Below, one piece after another: positions 5,419 to 12,973 of a stretch of DNA of 13,752 bases. The notes under the pieces were generated by a model. That model did no database searches and was not told the origin of the DNA. It was given only the letters and a program-made list of their open reading frames with translations. Within the stretch, counting starts at the first letter, position 1. The number at the start of each line of letters is the position of its first letter. Source of the DNA: Chloroflexota bacterium (GTDB lineage: Bacteria > Chloroflexota > Anaerolineae > Aggregatilineales > Phototrophicaceae); NCBI GenBank assembly GCA_003242205.1, contig QGUR01000104.1:1-13752 (forward strand), given 5' to 3'. Made by a program: the position numbers and the translations under genes.

Positions 5419-5853
5419 CTATGTGGCCGTTTCGCCCCTGAGAACACGCTCTACCATCTGAAAGAACTCGCGCCAGGCCGCTTCGGTCTTAGCCTCAAAG
5501 CGACCTGCAAGCGCCGACTGCAACGCGCCGATAAAGGCCTCGGCCAGCAGGCTGGTGCTGCCGCCCTCAAACGGATCGCAGCCCATTTGCCGGGTCTGGG
5601 CAACACAGGCATCGTGCAAAGCGCCCCGATCATCCATGCGCTGCACCAGCAACGCCAGCAAATGCATCAGCCGGCGCCGGTCCTCAGGAGTGTTTCCGAA
5701 ACACGTACTCGCCGGCGTCCGGCTCAACTCTCGAAGACGCTCGATGGTGAGACGCGCCACCAGATCATGCCGGACTGCGACGGCACTGAACGTCCGCTGA
5801 ATGATGCGTTTTTGCTGGCGGCTCAACCGCTCGGTCGAATCGATCTGGCGCAT
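5419..5853 (-). CDS. Globin-fold protein, apparently lacking the proximal haem histidine
   Basis: A 144-aa all-helical protein in the pattern of bacterial single-domain globins: LSRQQKRIIQRTF (A helix), PASTCFGNTPEDRRRLMHLL (CD-E region, F52 near the CD1 position), LVQRMDDRGALHDA (F region), then SLLAEAFIGALQSALAGRF and AAWREFFQMVERVLRG (G and H helices). Family members carry the haem-ligating F8 His in an RRHxxYGV-like motif. Here that stretch reads AQTRQMGCDP, with no His at the aligned position (near T87). It may therefore bind no haem and act as a non-haem sensor globin, like the globin-like N-terminal domain of RsbR. ATG 5853 is chosen for its GGGGGA ribosome binding site 6 nt upstream; the longer frame to 5913 runs into the repeat. 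The globin call is by pattern only, so confidence is moderate. Confidence 0.6.
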   Translation of the reverse strand: MRQIDSTERLSRQQKRIIQRTFSAVAVRHDLVARLTIERLRELSRTPASTCFGNTPEDRRRLMHLLALLVQRMDDRGALHDACVAQTRQMGCDPFEGGSTSLLAEAFIGALQSALAGRFEAKTEAAWREFFQMVERVLRGETAT

Positions 5854-5908
5854 GATGGTTCCCCCACTGGCGGCAAAAATCCATTTTCTCTCCAGCTTAG
5901 CGGGGCAA

Positions 5909-5925
5909 CGCATAGAAAACGCCGA
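5909..5925 (-). repeat. 17-bp inverted repeat, left copy
   Basis: CGCATAGAAAACGCCGA on plus; its exact reverse complement lies at 9202-9218. Read in the direction of the neighbouring globin-like gene it is TCGGCGTTTTCTATGCG, about 55 nt before ATG 5853. It overlaps the T-stretch of the candidate terminator of the large regulator gene. Confidence 0.75.
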
Positions 5926-5950
5926 GTCCGGCGGCGGTTTCTAAACCGCC
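5917..5950 (-). terminator. Stem-loops at the 3' end of the SARP-like gene
   Basis: On the minus strand two hairpins follow each other. GGCGGTTT/AAACCGCC (plus 5933-5950) has the TAG stop of the regulator gene in its tip. GCCG-GACT-CGGC (plus 5921-5932) follows, then GTTTT. The T-run is short, so termination may be partial and allow read-through into the globin-like gene. Confidence 0.45.
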
Positions 5951-8900
5951 TTCAAATACAACGCGACGACGTCGTTCAGGTCGTACGCCGGGCCGTCGGG
6001 CTGGCTGGAATCTGACGAAAGGAAACGCTGCGCCACAAGCCGCGTCTGGTGCGCTGCCGCGGGATGCTGTTCAATTCGGGCCGCCAGCCGAACGGCGTCC
6101 TCGTGTTCGCCCTGCGCTTCGTGCAGTTCGACGAAACCGGCCAGCGCTTCAAGGATCAGCGGCGGAATTTCGCTGTTGACCGCCGTCTGCAACGCCTTTT
6201 GCAGATCGTTACGCGCCTCCGGCAGCCGGTCAAGCGCGATCAAAGCGCTGGCCCGGCGTCGCAGCAGCGCGGCAAGCGTGGTGCGGATACCCGCGCTTTC
6301 GCACACGGCAATACCGCGCGTGAAGTGGTTTGCGGCGGCTTCCGCGTCGCCTGAGGCCAGTTCCGCCCGGCCAAGGAACAGCAAGCCATAGGCAATGCCC
6401 CAGCGATTATGCAGTTCTTCGTTACGCTCGATACTCTGCTGGCACAATGCTCTGGCGCGATCCAGTTCTCCAAGCGCAATCAGCGCCTGTGCCAAGTCCG
6501 CCAGAATCATGGCGCGGTTGTTACGCGAATCCAGTTCGGTGCTCAGGCGCAGCGCTTCTTCGAAGTCAGCCTGAGCCTCCGCATAGCGGCCAAGCCGCAC
6601 ACTGAGGTCGCCGCGAATGATATGGAAATACATCTGGCTGAATTTTTCGCCGCTTTCGGCGATCACCATCTGTCCGCGATTGAGATAATCGCGCGCCTGA
6701 TTGTAATTGCCGAGCATCGTCTCGGCGCTGGCCAATCGCAGCAGCACATTCGCCAACGCCGACATATCGCCCGCGGCTTCGATCAGCGAGAGCGCCTGCG
6801 AATAACGCGCCTCAGCCTGACGATAATCGCCACGCGCAGCAGCGCTACGCCCAAGCATGACCAGACAGAAACGTATTTCCCAGTCGGCATGATACGCTTC
6901 GAGGACAGGCAACGCCTCATTCATCAGCCTGTCAACCTCGGCATAGCGATCCATGCGGAAGTCACATCCGGCTTGCAGCGCCTGCGCGCGCGCGATCACC
7001 AGATCGGTTTCGGGAGCCGGCAGCATACGCAGCCGCCTGACCGCGCGATTGAACATCTCTTCCGCTTCGGTGAAGTTACTCTGCACGTCGAAAATCTGAT
7101 ACATCGCCCGCAGCGAGCGATTGACGTCTTCCACATTGCCGGTATCCAGCGCGTACTGCCATGCGGCGCGGATATTTTCGATTTCGCGAATGACGCGGTC
7201 GAACTGGCTATCCGGCCCACGCTGCAGTTTTGTCTCATGCTCCTGTAGATAGCGCGTGAAATAACGGCTGTGCGCCAATCGCATCTGCTCGCGCTCATCC
7301 GGATATTCATCCAGCTTTTCGCGGGCATATTGCACCAGCAGTTCGTGCATCTGATAACGGTCGTCAATGGGGCGCAGTAGCGACTTGTCTACCAGCGCCG
7401 ACAGCTCGAAGACCGTCGCGCCCGCCACCTGCTCGGCGGCGGCCCGGTGAAAACCGCCACGAAATACCGACAGCCGCCGGTAAAGCCACTTCTCTTCTTC
7501 CGGCAACAGCTTCCACGAAGAGTCGAAGACCGCGCGCACACTCTGATGGCGCTCCGGCACGTTGCGAACTGAAGTCGTCAGGAAGTCGAGGCCACGCCGG
7601 ATTTCAGCCAGAATTTCCTCGCAACTCATCAGCCGCACCCACGACGCGGCCAGCTCAATCGCCAGCGGCATGCCGCCAACAGCGCGGCAGATGTCGACCA
7701 CGTGCGGCAATTCGTCTTCGAGCGAGAACGTTGGCAACATGCGTTGCGCGCTTTGCAGGAAAAGCTGCACCGCGGGCGACTCGGCGGCGCGGTCGTCCAC
7801 TTCATCAGGAACGGGCAGCGCTCCTACCACCACCAGCCATTCCTCTACCAGACTCAGCCGCTCGCGGGAAGTGACAATCATCTTGACGCCGGTTGTTTCG
7901 TTCAGGATGCGGCTGAGCGTGTCGGCGCGCGGCGTCATCGCCTCGAAATTATCGAGTACGAACAGGATCGGCTTGTTCTTGAGATACCTGATGACATCTT
8001 CTTCACTGGAAAAGTCGCCGCTAAAACCGAGATCGAGCGAATTGGCGATCGTTTCCAGAATGCGATCCGGCTCCCGCACGCCCGCAAAAGACACGAAGAA
8101 CACGCCGTTGCGGAAATCCGGCATCAGGTGTCGCGCCACTTCCAGCGCGAGGCGCGTTTTGCCGATGCCGCCGGGGCCGGTGAGCGTCAGCAGGCGGCAG
8201 TGTGGCTTGCTCAACTGCTCGGTAATCTGTTGAAGCTCTTGTGGCCGGTTGACAAACGGCGTGCCGACCGTCGGCAGATTGGTCGGGATGAGCATGGCCT
8301 CTGGCGGTTGAATTTCGCCGGCCAGAACCTGCTCATAGAGCGCTCTTGTTTCGTCGTCAGGCTCGACAGCCAGTTCTTCCTGAAGCAGGCGACTACACGT
8401 TTCAAACTGCGTCAACGCCGCGCTGCGCTGCCCCGACCGCGCCAGCAGCAGCATCATCTGCCGGTGCGCCTCCTCGCGTAGCGGGTCAAGCTGTAATGCG
8501 GCGGTCGTATGAGCGATGCCGCTGGCAAATGCCCCACGCTCCAGATAGTGCTTGCCGAGATGAAAATAAGCGTCGGTGACGCGGTTCTGCATACGCTCCT
8601 GTTCGAGCAGCATCCAGCCTTCAAACTGGCTGGCACTGCGAACATGAAAGCCGTCGAGAAACGGGCCGCGATACAGAGCGAACGCCGTTTCGAGCGAGGT
8701 CACGACTGGTTGAGGATAGTCGCCTCGCGCTTCCCACTGGTGTTCGGCTTCCGTCAGCGCCCGGTCCATCTCGACAAAATCGACCGTATAGTCGCTGTCA
8801 GGATTGATACTGATCGAGTAACGCGTGACCAGCAGATACGGCGATAGCTGCTTCTGAAGGCTGGACAGCGCCGTTCGCAGGTACGACAGCGCCTGGCTTT

Positions 8901-9066
8901 GCGTCAGGTCGTCCCATAGTAACTCGCTGAGCACTTCACGCGGATGCTCGCGCGGGTTCACAGCCAGATAGACGAGCAGCGCCTCCGATTTGCGAGAGAC
9001 AAAGCCGCCAACTGGCCTGTCATCAACCGTGAGAGACAATCCGCCAAGAGTCGTTATTTTCAGCAT
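5941..9066 (-). CDS. AfsR/SARP-like transcriptional regulator (wHTH-BTAD, NB-ARC ATPase, TPR)
   Basis: A 1041-aa STAND-type regulator. Residues about 3-95 are an OmpR/SARP winged helix (LKITTLGGLSLTVDD, then FVSRKSEALLVYLA). Residues about 98-250 are the bacterial transcriptional activator domain (VDFVEMDRAL to ALYEQVLAGEI). The NB-ARC ATPase has Walker A GPGGIGKT (297-304), Walker B LFVLDN (368-373), a VTSRERL sensor motif (398-404) and GGMPLAIELAASW (464-476). From about residue 650 to 1015 there are TPR-like helices (repeated A-x-x-R-Y-x-x-A pattern). In such proteins ATP binding and a ligand on the TPR array release DNA binding; the ligand here is unknown. ATG 9066 gives a complete wHTH; its ribosome binding site is weak. 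Likely targets are adjacent or its own promoter region, which holds inverted repeats. Domain calls are firm; regulon unknown. Confidence 0.92.
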   Translation of the reverse strand: MLKITTLGGLSLTVDDRPVGGFVSRKSEALLVYLAVNPREHPREVLSELLWDDLTQSQALSYLRTALSSLQKQLSPYLLVTRYSISINPDSDYTVDFVEMDRALTEAEHQWEARGDYPQPVVTSLETAFALYRGPFLDGFHVRSASQFEGWMLLEQERMQNRVTDAYFHLGKHYLERGAFASGIAHTTAALQLDPLREEAHRQMMLLLARSGQRSAALTQFETCSRLLQEELAVEPDDETRALYEQVLAGEIQPPEAMLIPTNLPTVGTPFVNRPQELQQITEQLSKPHCRLLTLTGPGGIGKTRLALEVARHLMPDFRNGVFFVSFAGVREPDRILETIANSLDLGFSGDFSSEEDVIRYLKNKPILFVLDNFEAMTPRADTLSRILNETTGVKMIVTSRERLSLVEEWLVVVGALPVPDEVDDRAAESPAVQLFLQSAQRMLPTFSLEDELPHVVDICRAVGGMPLAIELAASWVRLMSCEEILAEIRRGLDFLTTSVRNVPERHQSVRAVFDSSWKLLPEEEKWLYRRLSVFRGGFHRAAAEQVAGATVFELSALVDKSLLRPIDDRYQMHELLVQYAREKLDEYPDEREQMRLAHSRYFTRYLQEHETKLQRGPDSQFDRVIREIENIRAAWQYALDTGNVEDVNRSLRAMYQIFDVQSNFTEAEEMFNRAVRRLRMLPAPETDLVIARAQALQAGCDFRMDRYAEVDRLMNEALPVLEAYHADWEIRFCLVMLGRSAAARGDYRQAEARYSQALSLIEAAGDMSALANVLLRLASAETMLGNYNQARDYLNRGQMVIAESGEKFSQMYFHIIRGDLSVRLGRYAEAQADFEEALRLSTELDSRNNRAMILADLAQALIALGELDRARALCQQSIERNEELHNRWGIAYGLLFLGRAELASGDAEAAANHFTRGIAVCESAGIRTTLAALLRRRASALIALDRLPEARNDLQKALQTAVNSEIPPLILEALAGFVELHEAQGEHEDAVRLAARIEQHPAAAHQTRLVAQRFLSSDSSQPDGPAYDLNDVVALYLKAV

Positions 9067-9084
9067 TCGGCAGCGCTTTTCCCC

Positions 9085-9119
9085 ATGTCATGAAAATAGT
9101 ACTCCAGACGATATGACAT
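9085..9119. promoter_or_regulatory. Inverted repeat ATGTCAT/ATGACAT upstream of the SARP-like gene
   Basis: ATGTCAT (9085-9091) and ATGACAT (9113-9119) are perfect inverted copies, 28 bp centre to centre, within 55 nt of ATG 9066 in the intergenic region between divergent genes. It may be an operator. No convincing -35/-10 pair was identified. Confidence 0.35.
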
Positions 9120-9201
9120 ACGATTTTCCACATTAATCAACCGGCGTACAGGCCATTTTCCAAAACGCATAGTAGACAGGTCGCGATAACTCGACGGCTA
9201 T

Positions 9202-9218
9202 TCGGCGTTTTCTATGCG
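9202..9218 (+). repeat. 17-bp inverted repeat, right copy
   Basis: TCGGCGTTTTCTATGCG on plus, 91 nt before the GNAT start at 9310; the exact reverse complement is at 5909-5925. A shorter inverted match, CGCATAG, occurs at 9166-9172. Together the two 17-mers bracket the SARP-like gene. Confidence 0.75.
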
Positions 9219-9309
9219 CGACCGGTGTACTCTGGCAAAAGTTGCGCGGCAGATAGCAGCGCCGCGTTCATCAGGATCGAAGGTCACAGCTCAGGAAGGA
9301 TGGCAGGCG

Positions 9310-9933
9310 ATGCTGGAGAACGCCCTACTCAATTTACGCACTCGTGTCGCAAGGAAGAGTGACCTGCCGGCGCTCAAGGCACTTGCCGAAACCTCAGTAC
9401 GTGTGCTCAACAGTCGAGACTACACGCGGAAACAGATCGAAAGCGCCCTACGCTATTTACTCGGCGTAGACCAAACCCTGATTGACGACGGCACGTATTA
9501 CGTGGCCGAAGTCAATGGGCGGATTATCGGCAGCGGCGGCTGGAGTCGCCGCGAGGCCACCTATGACCGGTTTGATGACACCGGCGTAATCGCCGGCGCT
9601 TCTCTGCTCAACCCACACCGGGAAGCGGCCCGACTGCGCGCCTTCTTCGTGCACCCCGACTGGGCGCGACACGGCATCGGGCGATTGATGGTGCGGATTT
9701 CCGAACTTTCAGCGCGCACGCACGGTTTCAGGAAACTTGAATTGACGGCGACGCGCACCGGCATCCCGCTCTATCTTGCCTGCGGCTTCAGACTGGTCGA
9801 GCAGCGCGACATCGTGTTTCCCGACGGCGTCGCATTTGACACATTTGTGATGGAAAAGCGGCTAATCGCCAACGCCGCCATGCCGCGATCCGGCACGCGC
9901 ACAAAAAGCATGCCGCGCCCGGTAGCCTATTGA
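9310..9933 (+). CDS. GNAT family N-acetyltransferase
   Basis: A 207-aa GNAT-fold protein that would transfer an acetyl group from acetyl-CoA to an unidentified amine. The N-terminal strand is LRTRVARKSDLPAL; a beta hairpin YYVAEVNGRIIGSGGW lies around residues 63-78; motif A is RLRAFFVHPDWARHGIGRLM (108-127), which carries the acetyl-CoA pyrophosphate loop; motif B is LELTATRTGIPLYLACGFR. ATG 9310 is chosen for AGGAAGGA 9 nt upstream; an in-frame upstream extension to 9214 overlaps the 17-bp repeat region and adds no domain. It has a 20-residue basic C-terminal tail beyond the fold. It is followed 11 nt later by a second GNAT gene, so the two form an operon transcribed divergently from the SARP-like gene. 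Confidence 0.88.
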   Translation: MLENALLNLRTRVARKSDLPALKALAETSVRVLNSRDYTRKQIESALRYLLGVDQTLIDDGTYYVAEVNGRIIGSGGWSRREATYDRFDDTGVIAGASLLNPHREAARLRAFFVHPDWARHGIGRLMVRISELSARTHGFRKLELTATRTGIPLYLACGFRLVEQRDIVFPDGVAFDTFVMEKRLIANAAMPRSGTRTKSMPRPVAY

Positions 9934-9944
9934 GAGATGTTGCC

Positions 9945-10517
9945 ATGTCGATGCAAACAGCCGAACTCCTAGCCATCACACCTACGCTGACGATTCGGGA
10001 GGTAAACGAGTGGGATGCCGTCACGCTGGCGGATTATGTGGCGGAAATTGCCGATGAACGTCCAAACAACACCGCCATTCGCCGCGCCATGTTCCCTATG
10101 AGCGCAGACGGCATACGAGAACTGCTGCGCCGTTACCGCGAAGATGGTGGCAGTCTGTTTCTGGTGGCGGAACATGAAGGCGAAATCGCCGGCATGATTC
10201 GTATGACGCGCGGTGACGCGCCCTATCGCCGCCATGTCGTGACGCTGAGCATCAACCTGCGGCGCGACATGCGAGGCATGGGACTGGGCAGGCGAATGAT
10301 GCAGGAAGCGCTGGCCTGGGCGCAGACGCAGCCCGACATTCAGCGTATTGAGCTGGAAGCGCTGACGCGCAACCGGGCGGCACTGCGAGTTTATGAACGC
10401 CTCGGTTTCCATGTTGAGGGCATTCATCGAAAAATGTACCAACTGACGGACGAGGATGGCGCGCCTTTCGTCGACGCGGTCGTCATGACCTATCCACTCG
10501 ACGACGAGACTCCGTGA
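9945..10517 (+). CDS. GNAT family N-acetyltransferase (RimL/SpeG-like)
   Basis: A 190-aa acetyltransferase. The fold begins at LTIREVNEWDAVTLADYV (about residue 15); motif A is VVTLSINLRRDMRGMGLGRRM with the acetyl-CoA loop R110-G-M-G-L-G115; motif B is LTRNRAALRVYERLGFHVEG (140-159), typical of RimI/RimL/SpeG-type enzymes that use Asn143 and Tyr150. The substrate, either a ribosomal protein N-terminus or a small amine, cannot be told. The start is ATG 9945 or ATG 9951; only a weak GAGAGA lies before them, and the gene begins 11 nt after the stop of the first GNAT, so translational coupling is likely. It converges on the methyltransferase gene, 28 nt away. Confidence 0.88.
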   Translation: MSMQTAELLAITPTLTIREVNEWDAVTLADYVAEIADERPNNTAIRRAMFPMSADGIRELLRRYREDGGSLFLVAEHEGEIAGMIRMTRGDAPYRRHVVTLSINLRRDMRGMGLGRRMMQEALAWAQTQPDIQRIELEALTRNRAALRVYERLGFHVEGIHRKMYQLTDEDGAPFVDAVVMTYPLDDETP

Positions 10518-10547
10518 CCTCGCCCGAACTCGCAGGTCGCGCTCGTC
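10503..10547. terminator. Compound stem-loop between convergent GNAT and methyltransferase genes
   Basis: GACGAG (10503-10508) pairs with CTCGTC (10542-10547), and inside it GACCT (10516-10520) pairs with AGGTC (10534-10538). It spans both stop codons. There is no T-run, so any termination would not be the classical intrinsic type. Confidence 0.35.
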
Positions 10548-11217
10548 AGATCACGCTGCCCGGCCTGACAAACCGGTAGACGATGACAACGGGCAGGTTG
10601 TCACGCTCTTCCAGCGACGGCTCGGCGACAGCATCAAGCACCAGCCCGGCGCTACATGCCGCCGAATGATAATCCGAAAATAAGTGGTTGTAGTGCTCGA
10701 CGGCAAACGTTCCTGCGGCGGTTGTGAAGGTGCGTTGAGCGCCCCGGCAAAACATCAGTGGGTGCAGATCGCTGATGAGGGCAGCCCCGCCGGGCTTGAG
10801 CACGCGGGCGATTTCGTGCAACGCATCCTTTAGATCGGGCAAGTGGCCCAGTGCCAACGCGCAGACCACGACATCAAACGACGCGCCCCTGAGCGGCAGC
10901 CGTTCAGCGCTGGCCAGCACGCGGCGCGTCAGTGGATTGCGCGCCAGCATATCGGGGCTGTTGTCAAGCGCCAGCGCTCCTCGCGCCTGATGCTTCCAGG
11001 CAACCAACCCGTAACGCCCGGTCCCGGACGCAAGGTCGAGCACCAGCTTGCCCTTTAGCGACGGCATCAGACGCAGCATCGCCGCCTGCTCGACTTCCAT
11101 CAGCCGGTTATGCGGCGCCGGCGGATAAGCCTCGGCCCACAGCCGGTAGGCTTCCAGACTCGTCATCGTTTTTGGCCCGCCGCGCCGCAGCCGCCGCAGC
11201 CATCGCCCGAAGCGCAA
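10546..11217 (-). CDS. SAM-dependent class I methyltransferase (UbiE/BioC-like)
   Basis: A 223-aa Rossmann methyltransferase. Motif I is LVLDLASGTGRYG (58-70), the SAM-binding glycine loop; the acidic motif II is ALALDNSP; motif III/IV is SAERLPLRGASFDVVVCALALGHLPD; motif post is ARVLKPGGAALISDLHP. The substrate is unknown. The start is a TTG at 11217 with a strong Shine-Dalgarno (AAAGGAG, 6 nt upstream); ATG 11166 is a shorter alternative (206 aa) that still keeps the EAYRLWAEAYPPAPHN segment. It is the last gene of a probable three-gene operon, 86 nt after the membrane-protein gene; that gap holds no gene or clear promoter. Confidence 0.9.
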   Translation of the reverse strand: MRFGRWLRRLRRGGPKTMTSLEAYRLWAEAYPPAPHNRLMEVEQAAMLRLMPSLKGKLVLDLASGTGRYGLVAWKHQARGALALDNSPDMLARNPLTRRVLASAERLPLRGASFDVVVCALALGHLPDLKDALHEIARVLKPGGAALISDLHPLMFCRGAQRTFTTAAGTFAVEHYNHLFSDYHSAACSAGLVLDAVAEPSLEERDNLPVVIVYRFVRPGSVI

Positions 11218-11303
11218 TCAACTCTCCTTTGTCCGCCGAGTGGCTCGTCCCTACCCCGCCCTTAGACTGGAATCCTCCCACTGCTTGTATAGCCGTGACA
11301 CCG

Positions 11304-11795
11304 TCAATTGTTTCGTTCGCCCGTCGACAGCACCAGCAGGTCCGTCCACAACAGGAACGCGCGGTCGTTGCTGTTGTAATGCAGACGGGTACGCCACGGC
11401 AAATGCAGCCACATATAAGCGATGCGCCGTCGCTCTTCGCGAGTCGTGTATTCGCGCAGATGGTTTATCCAACGCGGGTAAACCATAAAGATTTCCGGAT
11501 GCCTGCGCGCGACTTCCCGGCGGTCCCAGGCAATCCAGGCGAGGATGAGCAGGATGAGCGCCGGCCCCGCCGGAAGATAAAAGGCGCGCACGTAAGGCGC
11601 GACAAGAATGCCCAGCGCCAGCACAAACACGGACAGCGCAACTAACATGCCGGGCAGAGGGTAGTAGAACGGCTCTTCATCGCCGTATTTTTCAAACAAA
11701 CGCAGGATTGGGCCCTTCAGCAAACCGGCAAGCACCAGCGCATGACGTATCAGGTAGATTAGACTCGTCAGCAGCAATAGCCCCAGTACAACCAC
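11304..11795 (-). CDS. Small membrane protein of unknown function (three predicted TM helices)
   Basis: A 163-aa protein with hydrophobic segments at about residues 2-25, 50-68 and 73-90, then a charged cytoplasmic-type C-terminal part (DRREVARRHPEIFMVYPRW, then YTTREERRRIAYMWLHLP). The start is GTG 11795 with AGGG 7 nt upstream. It begins 9 nt after the stop of the radical SAM gene, so the two are very likely translated from one message. No family recognised. The C-terminal WLHLPWRTRLHYNSNDRAFLLWTD segment has a conserved look (many aromatic and charged residues), suggesting a soluble domain that touches a partner, but this is inference. Confidence 0.75.
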   Translation of the reverse strand: MVVLGLLLLTSLIYLIRHALVLAGLLKGPILRLFEKYGDEEPFYYPLPGMLVALSVFVLALGILVAPYVRAFYLPAGPALILLILAWIAWDRREVARRHPEIFMVYPRWINHLREYTTREERRRIAYMWLHLPWRTRLHYNSNDRAFLLWTDLLVLSTGERNN

Positions 11796-11804
11796 AAACC
11801 GGCC

Positions 11805-12872
11805 CTACATCCTCAACAACGCCCGCGGGCCTTTATACAGCGGGCAGACACAGCGTTCACACTCCGGGCGTTCTCCACGGCGATACGAGCTCCTAAGCTG
11901 CTGCGCTTCGCCATCATTGACGGCCTCGGACAACCTGCGACCATCCAGCCGCCCCCATGATGGCAGGAAATAACACGGGCGCAGCTTGCCGTCAACCTCA
12001 ATCACGGCAGTCGTATGCGGCGCATTACAGCGCGTGACGGGAAATGTCTTCTGGCCCAGCACGCCGCGGAAATAATCCGGCATACAACGCAGTTTATCCG
12101 GGCTTTCGGCTATCAGGCCGCGTCTGAACTCCGGCTCGAAACGCGCCACCATGTCCTCAATCACGGTGGTCAGGATCTGGATATCCGGCTCTGCCAGCGC
12201 ATTTGCCGGAGGCCCGTGTTCGACAGGCGCGCCCGGCCCCGAGTTCGCGACCAACGGCAGGGTCGTGTCAGCAGTGAAGCGTGGTCCGAAGGCAAAAGGA
12301 TTACTGACATCGACCGCCAAAAAGCTGATCGAGCTTGCGCCAGCGTCGCGCGCAACTTCAACGATTCGCGGCATTTCCCGATAGTTGGCACGCTGGACGG
12401 TTGTGCGCGTCGTGACGCGGACGCCACGTTCTGCGGCCTGACGCATGCCTTCGACGACCAGATCGAAGGCATCGACCCCGCGAATCGCCGCATAAGTAGC
12501 GCGGGTTCCACCGTCCAAACTGACGATCAACTCGTCGACACTGTTCGCTACGTCGTCAATCTGTTTGCGGACAAGCAGGCCGTTGGTCAACAAAAACACA
12601 CGCACGCCCTCGGCACGAAATCTTTGTGCGATTTCAGGCCAGCGCGGATGCTGCATCGCTTCGCCGCCGCTGAGGATAGCCCAGCGAATGCCTAGTGGTC
12701 TCGCTTCGGCGGCTACCTGCTCGACAAGTTCCACCGGCATGTTGCGACGTGGGTTACGCCAGATGTCGCATGTTACACAGCGGCTGTTGCAACCATCAGT
12801 GAGGTACAACACGACCAGCGGCAGCGTATGCAGCCGGTTGCCAATCAGATTGAGCAGGTGTTTTGCGCCCAT
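11805..12872 (-). CDS. Radical SAM protein with SPASM-like C-terminal cysteines
   Basis: A 355-aa enzyme. The radical SAM cluster motif CxxxCxxC is C28-C32-C35 (TDGCNSRCVTCD). Other core elements are SGGEAMQHP (68-76, a GGEP variant), LLTNGLL (94-100) and VSLDGG (117-122). C-terminal cysteines C282, C300, C338, C341 and C343 (RCNAPH, then LRPCYF, then CERCVC) form a SPASM-like auxiliary Fe-S site, as in peptide-modifying maturases and haem-d1/AhbD-type enzymes. The substrate is unknown, and no precursor peptide lies next to it. It is the first gene of an operon with a membrane protein (9-nt gap) and a methyltransferase. It has no Shine-Dalgarno; the promoter's -10 lies 6 nt before ATG, so the mRNA is probably leaderless. 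Confidence 0.9.
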   Translation of the reverse strand: MGAKHLLNLIGNRLHTLPLVVLYLTDGCNSRCVTCDIWRNPRRNMPVELVEQVAAEARPLGIRWAILSGGEAMQHPRWPEIAQRFRAEGVRVFLLTNGLLVRKQIDDVANSVDELIVSLDGGTRATYAAIRGVDAFDLVVEGMRQAAERGVRVTTRTTVQRANYREMPRIVEVARDAGASSISFLAVDVSNPFAFGPRFTADTTLPLVANSGPGAPVEHGPPANALAEPDIQILTTVIEDMVARFEPEFRRGLIAESPDKLRCMPDYFRGVLGQKTFPVTRCNAPHTTAVIEVDGKLRPCYFLPSWGRLDGRRLSEAVNDGEAQQLRSSYRRGERPECERCVCPLYKGPRALLRM

Positions 12873-12878
12873 GGAATG

Positions 12879-12907
12879 AGTATAGTTAGCGCCATAAAGG
12901 GAAGCAA
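12879..12907 (-). promoter_or_regulatory. Sigma70-like promoter of the radical SAM operon, predicting a leaderless mRNA
   Basis: On the minus strand TTGCTT (plus 12902-12907), a 17-nt spacer and TATACT (plus 12879-12884; 5 of 6 to consensus). Six bases separate TATACT from the start codon, so +1 would fall on the A of ATG 12872. Confidence 0.6.
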
Positions 12908-12930
12908 TCCGTGCGGACGAGCAACCCTGT

Positions 12931-12956
12931 AAAAGTCTCGAAGGGGCCGGACTTTT
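12931..12956. promoter_or_regulatory. Hairpin/inverted repeat between divergent promoters
   Basis: AAAAGTC (12931-12937) and GACTTTT (12950-12956) pair perfectly; two inner CG pairs extend the stem past a bulged T. It lies between the -35 elements of the radical SAM operon (12902-12907) and the DUF1579-like gene (12974-12979), where an operator would sit. Confidence 0.4.
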
Positions 12957-12973
12957 GTATACCTTCTTAATGC

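Noticed and set aside
6409..7248. A long open frame on plus inside the SARP-like gene
   Set aside because: Antisense to the TPR-coding region, with no recognisable motif and no ribosome binding site.
11218..11303. An extra promoter or small gene between membrane protein and methyltransferase
   Set aside because: TTGACG occurs on minus but the only TATACA lies 10 nt away, which is too close, and no start codon follows the GGGAGG sequence there.
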